Below are positions 55,131 to 64,000 of a stretch of DNA of 64,000 nucleotides, piece after piece. The notes beneath the pieces are model-generated. The model ran no database searches. It worked only from the letters and a program-made list of their open reading frames with translations, and was not told the origin of the DNA. The first letter of the stretch is position 1. Every line of letters begins with the position of its first letter. Source of the DNA: Oncomelania hupensis (lineage: Eukaryota > Mollusca > Gastropoda > Littorinimorpha > Pomatiopsidae); contig CM072519.1 in NCBI GenBank assembly GCA_036898135.1, positions 70,806,750 through 70,870,749 of the forward strand, given 5' to 3'. A program made the position numbers and the translations under genes.

Positions 55131-55148
55131 TGGCGCTGCGAGCAGGAT
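55131..55148 (+). other. Primer-binding site of the Gypsy element
   Basis: TGGCGCTGCGAGCAGGAT, two bases after the LTR end, starts with the expected TGG. Coding sequence of late RT begins at its very end, so the internal deletion starts at or within the primer-binding site. Confidence 0.65.
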
Positions 55149-57476
55149 AAGATCGATGTCGTGCAACAGTGGCCTGTGCCAACGACAACCACCGAGCTGC
55201 GCAGTTTCCTCGGTTTCGCCAGCTACTACCGGCGGTTCATCAAGGGGTTTGCACGTATTGCTGGTCCACTACATGACGTAGCAGCAGAAGGGACGAAGAT
55301 CCGGCAGAAGAAGACTGTCAACATCACCCACCTGTGGACGCCCAAACATCAAGAGGCGTTCGACTCCCTGAAAGCAGCCCTAACCTCGGCGCCAGTCCTC
55401 GGTTATGCCGACTTCACACAGCCGTTCCTGCTGGAGACTGACGCCAGCCACGACGGACTCAGTGCCATCTTGTCCCAGGAACAAGACGGCAAGCGACGTG
55501 TCCTCGCCTACGCCAGCCGAAGACTGCGACCGACTGAGAAGAACCAGGCAGCCTACAGCAGCATGAAGCTCGAGTTTCTCGCCATGAAGTGGGCCATCAC
55601 CGAGAAGTTCCGAGACTATCTCCTCGGGGCTACCTTCACCATCTTCACCGACAACAACCCGCTGGTCCACTTCAGAACAGCCAAACTTGGAGCCCTCGAG
55701 CAGCGATGGGCATCGCAGCTCTCGCAGTTCAACTTTGACGTCAAGTATCGGCCAGGTGCCACCAACCCGGCTGATGCGTTATCTCGCCTTCCACTCCCCG
55801 CCACGTCAACTCTGGTGCATGCAGAAGTGGCGCATGCCTGCGAGATGGCAACGACCTGTCAGCAGCAGCATGCACAGATGCCTGATCACCCACTTCCAGG
55901 GCTGATCCGTCACCAGCACGACGACACGTTTGGCCCGGCCTTCAACATCCCCCAACAGTCACCTGAGCAACTCCATCAGAAGCAGCTTGAAGATCCCGGA
56001 ATCCAGCCTGCGTTGGCAGCCTGGCCCAACAAGCCTCATCCTGGGGACAACCGTCCGCTGCAGCTGCTACTCAAGCAACATCCACGACTGGCCTGCAAAG
56101 ACGGCGTTCTGTATCGCCAGGTGACAGATCCAGTCCAGGGCAAATGGGACCAACTGGTGCTACCAAGTTCTTTGCGGCCAGATGTCCTTGCAGCAGTCCA
56201 CAACCAGATGGGCCATCAAGGGTTCGAGCGCACCATGGCCCTCCTGCGACCAAGAGTTTACTGGCCTGACATGTACAACGATGTCAAACAATATGTGACC
56301 AACTGCAACAACTGCATCATCAGTCGACGCCCTGTCCCTATCAAAACCACGTCGACTCCTGTCCTGGCTAGTCGCCCTCTGCAGATACTGGCCATCGACT
56401 TCACCAGACTGGAACCTGCAACCGACGGCCGAGAGAATGTCCTCATCCTGACGGACGTTTTCTCGAAGTTTACGCAGGCTGTTCCAACCCGCAACCAGGA
56501 AGCACAGACGGTGGCCAAAGTCCTAGTCGGCGACTGGTTCCAGAAGTACGGCGTACCAGAGAGAATCCACAGCGACCAGGGCCGAGACTTCGAATCCAGA
56601 TTGGTCAAAGAGTTGTGCGCATCCTACGGCATCAGCAAGTCGCACACAACCCCCTACCATCCTGAGGGAAATGGACAGTGTGAGCGTTTCAACCGTACGC
56701 TCCACGACCTGCTGCGCTCCCTTCCTGCCGACCAGAAACGACGATGGCCACAACATATTGCTGAAGTCGTCCAGGCCTACAACAACACTCCACATGCGTC
56801 CACAGGTTTCTCCCCCACACTTTCTGCTCTTCGGGCAGGAACCTCGACTGCCTGTGGATGACTTGCTTGGACGACAAGAGCCTGCAGCAGCTGGAGCCGT
56901 TGACTGGGTCCAACAACATCGGCAGCGACTCTTGGACGCTCACAGACGGGCGTACCAACAGCTGGTGAGAGCCGCTGAGGGAAGAATCAAACTCACAGAC
57001 CGACGAGCTGCTGACCATCCCTTGGCCATCGGGGACTACATCTACACCAGAAACCGAGTAATGGGTCGGAACAAGATCCAGGACTTCTGGCGGCCCGAGC
57101 TGCATCGAGTCACCGCCCGCCGAGATCCCCGCCTTCACGTCTACACTATCCAGCCAGTGGCGGGTGGACCAGAGCGGGTGGTGAACAGAAGAGACATTCA
57201 ACCAGTGGGTCAGCACTTCGATATGTTGATCCAACCCGCTGACCCACCCGAGCCCATGCTGTCCAGCGACAGTGACGATGAAGCAGAGCCGGAAGCTTGG
57301 ATGAGAGCCATCCCTGGCCCTCGCCCACCTGCCGGTGCCAACATCAACTACAACGGGCCAGCCACTGCACGGGAGCCAGCGCTTTTGGTGCAGGCACCCC
57401 CAGCGCAGTTGGCCGCCTTAACACCAACACCAGAACCACGACGCTCGGCACGACTGGCGCAGAAAACAACACAGTA
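55134..57476 (+). pseudogene. Truncated Gypsy Pol: end of RT, RNase H, integrase; one frameshift
   Basis: The frame opens in the LTR (55062), but pol-like sequence begins near 55149 with [20 protein letters not shown] and [11 protein letters not shown], the RT thumb/connection region. RNase H follows: LETDASHDG near 55431, [19 protein letters not shown] and NPADALSRL. Integrase has the HHCC finger (HNQMGHQGF then CNNC, near 56199-56320), then catalytic ADFT-like [17 protein letters not shown] near 56568 and [12 protein letters not shown] near 56660. An extra C in the C-run at 56812-56816 shifts the frame. The rest ([15 protein letters not shown] to RRSARLAQKTTQ) continues to the stop at 57474-57476. 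No YVDD-type RT core, protease or gag is present. Confidence 0.88.
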
Positions 57477-58694
57477 AAGGTAGGCCGCATTTATTATAAA
57501 ATGTGTCGCCAAAAGACAGTCCACAGTTTCGCGAACATTTTAGAAATAATTGTGACTCAGCTAGTGTGTAGATTATGTGACAGTTTATAGTGTGTAGGCC
57601 TACCTAAAGACATTTTAGTTGTAGAGATCAGAGTATTTGAACTGTGCCAGAGAAAAAGAAGACACTTGAAAAGACATTATATGATGATCGAAGAGTGAAG
57701 AGACAAGTGATAAACAGAAACTGTGCCCAGCTTCGAAGACAATTATGTTTTAGGTGTGTGCATAGCTTAGTGTTTGAATCTGGTTTATTTTGTGGCAATA
57801 ATATTAATGCGTGACCACTATCTTTTTTTTACAATTATTGTCGCGCTGGCAGAGTTTATTTGGTCATTAATAACAGTTGCTTAGTTTTCCTCGTTACAAG
57901 ACTATCACAGTGTGTTCGTTCTATTACGATGTGGTCTCGTTTGCTTCGTTTTGCCGAACATATGACGTTTGTATATAGGTTGTAGCTATGATAATGATTG
58001 TGTTTTCATGCCGATGTTTTGTATTAATGCCTATGTAATGTACATATGTTATGTTCTCACTTTTAATGCTTTTCATTTGGTTGAGATGCTGGTGTTTTAT
58101 TTATATTAATGATTTTCAAGGTTCGTGTGTTTGACGAACCTTGAACGTTTGCTGAGAACGTTTTAATGTTATTGAAATGTTATGCTCACCCCGTTATGTA
58201 TTCTGTATTAATGCGTTTTTGCTGGTACATGGAATGTTAGTTTTTATCTCGCTCTCGTTTTCTTTTTTTATCATGTTAGTTTATGTTTATTTTTGTAAAA
58301 TTGATGGTTTATATCTGAGTGCGAATTTAACACCAATTTGCAGGGAAATGTGACTGATTATGTATATCATGTGTAGTGAATAGCGTGTTTAAATGACAGG
58401 TGATAATGGTTGGTTTTGTTGTATCATAGACTTAGTTGTATGATGTTGGTTCACTGTCAAATACATAATCAACTATCTTGCAAGGCGATGCCAGGTCCGC
58501 GATATAACTGGTTTTTTGTTTGGGCGGATTCGTACTTAAATGTGCGTTTTCAAGGAAATTGTTTCTCGTTTTCTTTCTGTGTTGTTCGGTTCTTTTGTAC
58601 GACGCGATTGATTGGTAAAGCCAAGTCCGTTTGTCTTAAGTATACGATGGTTTTCTCAGCGAGGACGCTGAGTTTTTGAAAGAATCGAGGTGAA
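57477..58694 (+). other. Non-coding 3' internal region of the Gypsy element
   Basis: About 1.2 kb of T-rich DNA between the pol stop and the 3' LTR, with no env-like or other recognisable frame. A weak purine stretch (GAAAGAATCGAGGTGAA, 58678-58694) sits where a polypurine tract is expected. Confidence 0.6.
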
Positions 58695-59718
58695 TGTAGC
58701 CGAGCCGCGGCTACGTAAATTTCTTACCATTAAATAGTAGGCCTTCCTGTATCCATGTTAAACTTGAACTATGGCTATTACTTGAGATATACTTTTCAGA
58801 TACTTTTCATAATACCACCGTTAGACTTAGCAGTTTATTTTCTATTAGTATATATCAACTTTGTTTTTCAGTTAGGTAGCGAATTCGAAGGGGATCGCGA
58901 CAGTGGATAGGGCAAAGTATATTGGTACACATCGGTACACGCGCCGCACTGGTTTCGGTTACGCTGGGCTGTTTCGGTTGCGCAATGTGTAGCGACCTAC
59001 ATTCTCGCTAGACTGACCGGGGTCCATTGATTCAGTTAGGCTGTGTTTACTATGTCATATTATTTATTCATTTACTTTAAAACCCACAATAATAACCATG
59101 AAGTATTATACATGGTTGGAAAGAGGAGACGTTGTACTTTATTTTTTATTATAATTGCTGTTTAGAATTTTATCGAATTTAAGAGTTATTATGACTTTTG
59201 ATGTGTAAATCTCTTTGGATCGGCAACCACTTTCTCCTTTAAATTACTTATTGTTTTATTTCATAGCCGATAGGTCTGAGAATTGTATATCAGTAGAAAG
59301 CTTGTATTCCCACGTTTACGCCGATGTATAATTTGTATATATTTTGTTAGTTTATAATATGTGTTTGTAAGATAGAGATTTGTAACTAACACAAATTTGC
59401 GCCAGCAGACGACTTTCTAGAGCCGCGGCAGTGCCTCACATTAAGCGCGCCCTCTAAGGCTGGCGGCGTCCCATATAAAGAAAGTTTCGGTAGTTAAAGG
59501 GGGACAAAACGGTCAGACCACCGAAGGCGAGACACACTGCACTGTCTCTGTTTCTGTATTGCCTTGCCTTGATTTGCCTTGTCATGATTGCTGACGACGG
59601 AATAAACAAGAGAAACTTCAACGGTCATCTTCGAACCTTTGGTGTTCTTGAGTGAGAGAGAGAGAATGTACACCACCACTTCATCCATACTCTAAAAGAA
59701 GACACCACCATCATCACA
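58695..59718 (+). repeat. 3' LTR of the Gypsy element
   Basis: Same length as the 5' LTR, and no difference was found on line-by-line reading at an offset of 4,590 bp. Confidence 0.88.
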
Positions 59719-59723
59719 TTTAT

Positions 59724-60418
59724 ATTCTTTTTTTTTTTTGTAAACGAGGGTTCGATAAATTAGAATATAGCCTCAGCGCCCCCTGCGTGGGATGCCTTTA
59801 TTGTAAAGTGACCGGCTGGTGGAGTTCCTTCAGTGTTACCAAAAGGGTTGTTTCAGCAGATCATTTATACGAATCAGTGGTGAGTCCTCTTTCAACCAAG
59901 TTGTGGTCCTGATTTTGTGGTCCAGATTCGGCTCTTTGCAGTGCGCTGGACACTGCAAGCAATGAATAACTAACTAATTATCGGTCTCGATCGCTCCTGA
60001 CCGAACGCCAACCGAACTGAGAAGACGTTTGATTACCTGCTGTGCTATCATTTATAATTTGAACGTATGATATTACATGCTGTGCTGTCATTTATAATTT
60101 GTACGTATGATATTACCTGCTGTGTTAGCATTTATCTAATTTTAAAATTGTTTTAAGAACAGCCCTGATTCAAGTTAAGCAGTGTCACATCCACTGCCTC
60201 GACAGTGGCTACACAGTGTGCTTTATCACACGAAAAACGACAACCCCCAAAAAGCTAACATATGAACACCAGAGGGAACACTGACAACATTTTATTCACA
60301 CAAACACTAACTAACCTATATATTCATATAACTAACCCACCCGCATACCCACAATCACATTTAACTATAATGAAAACAACATTGGCAAACAAACAATAAT
60401 AAAAAATAATTGAAATAA
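59724..60418. other. Unassigned spacer
   Basis: Unique-looking sequence with short repeated ACCTGCTGTGYTATCATTTA blocks at 60035-60135. No gene recognised. Confidence 0.4.
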
Positions 60419-60972
60419 TCCTATCCTATCCTATCCTGACCCGTAACCCGGAGGTCGTAGGGGCACCACAGATGATCGTTTAACCAGCATACTCCATCTT
60501 TCTCTGTCCTCAGCAGCCCTGATGGCTTCGCTCAGTGTCAAACCAGTCCATTCTCGAATGTTGTCCTCCCACCTCTTATTCGGTCTCCCTCTTCTTCTAC
60601 CTCCTTGCACTGTGCCTTGCAGGATGGTCTTTGCAAGGCCTGATGATCTGGTGACGTGGCCATACCATCGGAGTTTCCGTTTCTTCACCACTGTGAGCAG
60701 GTCATCGTGTTGTCCAATGGCTTGTGTGATGGTCTTTCGGACTTCGTCGTTGGTGATGTGTTGGGTATAGGAAATGCCCAGAAGTCTTCTGCAGCACCTC
60801 ATCTCCATGCTTTGTATTCTTCGTTGGAGATCTGCTGTGAGGGTCCATGCTTCGCAAGCATATAGGAAGATGGAGATGACAAGAGAGCACAGCAGTCTTA
60901 CTTTGGAATGTAGACTGATGGTCCTGTCTTTCCAAATGGGCTTCAACCTTGAGCTTGTCAGGGCAGCAGCAC
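60419..60972 (-). pseudogene. 5'-truncated RTE-type LINE, 3' end (best-preserved C-terminus)
   Basis: The minus-strand frame 60946-60431 is open for 171 codons. It encodes KPIWKDRTISLHSKVRLL, SIFLYACEAWTLTADLQRRI, KLRWYGHVTRSSGLAKTILQ and KRWEDNIREWTGLTLSEAIR. Then comes the tail (GGATA)n, seen as TCCTATCCTATCC at 60420. This is the domain after RT in RTE-like elements; its function is not well defined. The 5' truncation is near 60972. It shows what the end of the 61.8-kb copy should look like. Confidence 0.85.
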
Positions 60973-60984
60973 ATAGTTCTCAAG

Positions 60985-61142
60985 GATCAGAGACATCTAA
61001 TGAAAGCAAGCTAATTACTGGCAATGCACTCACACATCCACCTGCCATCACTGACAATACAGTCACACAAGCACCTAAATTTACATCCAGAGGAAGACCA
61101 ATCAAGCGTCCAACTTATCTGAATGACTATGACACCTCATAG
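60985..61142 (+). pseudogene. Possible C-terminal end of an LTR-element Pol
   Basis: A frame open to a TAG at 61140 encodes ESKLITGNALTHPPAITDNT and ends SRGRPIKRPTYLNDYDTS. Short basic tails of the form R-x-G-R-x-x-K-x-P-x-x-L/Y-x-D-Y are common at the C-terminus of Gypsy/retroviral-like polyproteins. It is too short to be sure. It abuts the truncated end of the RTE fragment. Confidence 0.35.
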
Positions 61143-61245
61143 AAAAAAAAACCACAAGAAGGGTAGGTAGGCATCTGTCCAGACTTAAACTTTAATAGTT
61201 AGTTTTAGTTGCTTTTGAAACGTTGTAACTTTCAAGTATGCAGAA

Positions 61246-61411
61246 AGAGATTTCTCTTATATAGCGCACTTATAAGCTCAGAGAGCTTCTCAAAGCGCTG
61301 GCCACTACTATCCAGCAATCACAAAATAGTTAGCTGAAGTCAGGATTCGAACCCACGTCGCCCGAGACGCACGTACACAAGTCGAGCGCTCTGACGACTG
61401 AGCTTATAAGC
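61246..61411 (-). mobile_element. tRNA-derived SINE, short type
   Basis: The minus strand starts GCTTATAAGCTCAGTCGTCA (A-box region), then GACGTGGGTTCGAATCCTG (B box), and ends with CAGCGCTTTGAGAAGC and GTGCGCTATATAAGAG. The 3' end motif resembles the tail of the 8980 SINE family. About 165 bp. Confidence 0.7.
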
Positions 61412-61504
61412 ATGTCAACTGTTCTATGCACTGGTGTTTTAATTATGGTTTACTACATGTTTCATTTTATTTGTGTACTACTACTATATAATTAGATAAA
61501 ATAT

Positions 61505-61507
<3 letters not shown>

Positions 61508-61549
<42 letters not shown>
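61508..61549. repeat. (GA)n microsatellite
   Basis: Pure GA run. Confidence 0.95.
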
Positions 61550-61789
61550 TGACGTGTTTTACTATAGGCCTATTTTTATTTATTGTCACGTGATGTTAAG
61601 GAAATTGTCCAATTATAAGATAGAGGACGAGTCACGTGAAGAATAGCGGTTGTAGGCTGGCGATTGTAACATGGAACAGAAGAGCAATAGCGAATCAGTA
61701 GAAACCAAACAATTGGTGTGAACTGTGTACTGTTGTTGTGCTTGTGTGTTGTTTATACATACACTCTTTCGGACACACAACAAGAACCC

Positions 61790-63683
61790 TTTACAACCAA
61801 CACCTTCAACTCAGCTGTGACAGATGCTGCCACTGAGATCCTTGGAAAGCACCGGCCAAAGAAGAAGCTGTGGATCACACCTGAACTTTTGGACCTGTGT
61901 GATAAACGAAGAGAGATGAAAAAGAAAAAAGAACACCTCGCAGGGAGCTGATGCATACCGAAAAATCAACAATGACATCCGAAAAGGCATGCGCACAGCA
62001 AAGAATAACTGGATAGAAGATCAATGCCAGGAAATAGAGAACAGTCTGAGCAAGAACAACAGCAAGAAGGCCTACCAGACTGTGAAGCGGCTGACAAGTG
62101 TGAAACAGCTCAGCAAGTCTGGCATATGCCTTACAGAAGAACAAGAAATCTTGGACAGATCGACAGAGTACTGCTCTGACCTTTACAACCACACACCAAA
62201 TGTAGACCCGCCAGTTCTAGCATGTCCTGAGAACAGACAAAAAGAAGATATCATCCCAATTCTTCGAGAAAAAGTTGAGGCAGCAGTGCAATCACTGAAG
62301 AAGGGGAAGTCAGCGGGAGTGGACAACATACCTGCGGAACTGCTTCAGGCAGGAGGAGAAGCGATGATTGACGCACTCACCAGTATCTGTAACAAGATCT
62401 GGCAGAGTGGGGAATGGCCTACACCATGGACCCAGTCGCTTGTCATCACTCTTCCCAAAAAAGGTAACCTTCAGGAGTGTGAAAATTACCGCACCATCAG
62501 CCTCATCAGCCATCCCAGCAAGGTCCTCCTGAAAATAATACTCAACAGGTTGAAACCCCAAGCTGAACAAATCATAGCTGAAGAACAAGCAGGATTCAGG
62601 GCAGGGCGAAGTACCACTGAACAGATTTTCAACCTCAGAATAATCTGTGAGAAATACCTACAGCACCAACAACATCTATATCATGTGTTCATAGACTTCA
62701 AGAAGGCGTTTGACCGAGTCTGGCATGCAGGTCTATGGGCAACAATGAAAGTGTACAACATCAGCCCTAAAATTATTGAAGTCATCAAAAGCCTGTATGA
62801 CAAGGCTACCAGTGCAGTCCTCCACAACAGCACCATCGGGAACTGGTTCAGAACAACAATCGGTGTGCGTCAAGGATGCCTACTCTCTCCAACACTCTTC
62901 AACATCTTCCTAGAGCGCATCATGTCAGATGCTCTTCTTGCAGATCACGAAGGCACAGTCAGCATAGGGGGTAGAGCAATCTCCAATCTTCGTTTTGCGG
63001 ATGACATTGATGGATTGGCTGGAGAGGAACAAGAACTTGAACAGCTGGTACAGAGGCTTGACACCACCTCCAGAGCTTATGGAATGGAAATAAGTGCAGA
63101 GAAGACCAAAATGATTACCAACAACACCAATGGCATCAACACGGACATCAAAGTCCAGGGCCAATCCCTCAACACAGTACATAGCTTAAAATATTTAGAA
63201 GCCCTTGTATTAGACAATGGGTGCCGACAGAAAGTCCTGTGCAGGATTGCACAAACAACTGCTGCCCTGGCGAGGTTGAAGCCAATTTGGAAATATAGGA
63301 CCATCAGCCTACATTCCAAGGTAAGGCTGCTTCGCTCCCTTGTCATCTCCATCTTCCTATACGCTTGCGAAATATGGACCCTCACAGCAGATCTCCAACG
63401 AAGAATACACAGCATGGAGATGAGGTGCTACAGAAGACTTCTGGGCATTTCCTATACCCAGCACATCACCAACGACGAAGTCCGACAGACCATCACACAA
63501 GCCTTTGGACAACATGATGACCTGCAACAGTGGTGCAGAAACGGAAACTCCGATAGTATGGCCACGTCACCAGATCATCAGATCTTGCAAAGACCATCCT
63601 GCAAGGCAAAGTGCAGGGAGGTAGAAGAAGAGGGAGACCGAAAAAGAGGTGGGAGGACAATATTCGAGAATGGACTGGTTTGA
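61790..63683 (+). pseudogene. RTE-type reverse transcriptase, frameshifted at both ends
   Basis: The first part (KKLWITPELLDLCDKRREMK, ending 61951) is in a different frame from the main 61943-63683 frame, so a 1-base indel lies near 61940. The main frame has the RT domain: LKKGKSAGVDNIPAELLQAG, LPKKGNLQECENYRTISLIS, FIDFKKAFDRVW (motif A, near 62690), GVRQGCLLSPTLF (motif B, near 62862) and NLRFADD (motif C, near 62984). All catalytic aspartates are present. Near 63522-63530 one base is missing relative to the 60.4-kb copy. Beyond it, a Trp codon of the expected frame is TAG (63552). The protein therefore loses its normal C-terminus. No endonuclease is present, so this copy is dead. Confidence 0.85.
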
Positions 63684-63782
63684 TACTGAGCGAAATCATC
63701 AGGGTTGCTGAGGACAGGGAAAGATGCAGTACGCTGGTGCCCCTACGACCTCAGAGTTACGGGATAGGATAGGATAGGATAG
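61790..63782 (+). mobile_element. 5'-truncated RTE-type LINE with RT domain and (GGATA)n tail
   Basis: Homology to RTE-type proteins begins near TTACAACCAACACCTTCAAC, after the endonuclease, which is missing. It ends in GGGATAGGATAGGATAGGAT. A short microsatellite tail and short 3' UTR are usual for RTE elements. Three more 3' ends of the same family are in the window (15209, 40550 and 60419 minus). Confidence 0.85.
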
Positions 63783-64000
63783 ACTTGACTATAGAAAATG
63801 CCACTCCTTCAACTAACTACATTAATTCCTTAAAAGAGATAAAGTTGTCTTAACTATACATGTGGATTTACACAACCGGCAACTGACATATACATTTAAA
63901 ATTCATTTTCTTGAGCACATTTACGAGGGAATGATAAAAAGAACGTCCGTTACAGACATATTAATTTAAGTGCTGCTGGATGACAGTCAGCGACCTGCGT
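63783..64000. other. Unassigned end of window
   Basis: No recognised feature. Confidence 0.4.

Larger units (their letters stand above)
54105..59718 (+). mobile_element. Ty3/Gypsy-type LTR retrotransposon, internally deleted
   Basis: Two LTRs (54105-55128 and 58695-59718), each 1,024 bp, appear identical base for base. Flanking TTTA is present on both sides (54101-54104, 59719-59722). A primer-binding site TGGCGCTGCGAGCAGGAT is at 55131. The internal region is only about 3.57 kb. It goes straight from the primer-binding site into the end of RT, then RNase H and integrase, then about 1.2 kb of non-coding DNA. Gag, protease and the RT catalytic core are missing. Such an element could only move with proteins supplied by a complete relative. 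Confidence 0.9.

Overview
This 64-kb window looks like nuclear DNA of a non-vertebrate metazoan, most likely a marine invertebrate such as a mollusc. That guess rests on the mix of repeats: tRNA- and 5S-derived SINEs, RTE- and CR1-type LINEs, Ty3/Gypsy LTR elements, PIF/Harbinger, pogo and CAGGG-ended DNA elements, and very abundant minisatellites. The species cannot be named from the sequence alone. No host gene with a recognisable product was found. Almost every long reading frame belongs to a transposable element or is a by-product of a tandem array whose period is a multiple of three.

Layout, left to right. Positions 1-2898 hold the gag start and one long terminal repeat (LTR) of a minus-strand LTR retrotransposon that runs off the left edge. 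3.1-9.4 kb is microsatellites, SINEs and four minisatellites, the largest with about 34 copies of 50 bp. 10.4-15.7 kb holds a 32-bp array, a tRNA-Arg SINE, a 63-bp array, a 157-bp near-perfect hairpin, an 884-bp segment bracketed by 79-bp direct repeats, and a truncated RTE LINE inside a diverged 32-bp array. 16.3-25.1 kb has (TA)n, an old LTR fragment, a 38-bp array, a pogo-type transposon carrying a CAGGG-ended element that itself carries a SINE, and a 36-bp array. 25.6-33.7 kb has SINEs (one with an internal 12-copy minisatellite) and a PIF/Harbinger derivative with a Myb/SANT-like ORF. 34.4-43.4 kb has a solo LTR inside a short-unit satellite, another SINE with an internal minisatellite, a 20-bp array of about 67 copies, two LINE 3' ends and further arrays. 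43.8-49.3 kb is a second solo LTR split by an apparently full-length CR1-type LINE with an uninterrupted 1,124-codon ORF. 49.3-54.1 kb has a 31-bp array, a second long hairpin, a tRNA/5S SINE, and a 1.46-kb TIR element with a nested CAGGG-ended element. 54.1-59.7 kb is a Gypsy element whose two 1,024-bp LTRs look identical but whose gag, protease and RT core are deleted. 60.4-63.8 kb has two RTE LINE copies and a SINE.

The most interesting theme is how the tandem arrays arise. In three cases the single-copy version of the sequence that became a minisatellite can be seen elsewhere in the window inside an interspersed repeat: a 5S-headed SINE, a tRNA-headed SINE, and an unclassified dispersed repeat. 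This suggests that interspersed repeats seed minisatellites here. Arrays in turn serve as insertion sites for an RTE LINE and two solo LTRs. Minisatellites cover about 12 kb (roughly 19%) by my reading. I found no convincing new multi-gene system, CRISPR array, operon or rRNA gene.
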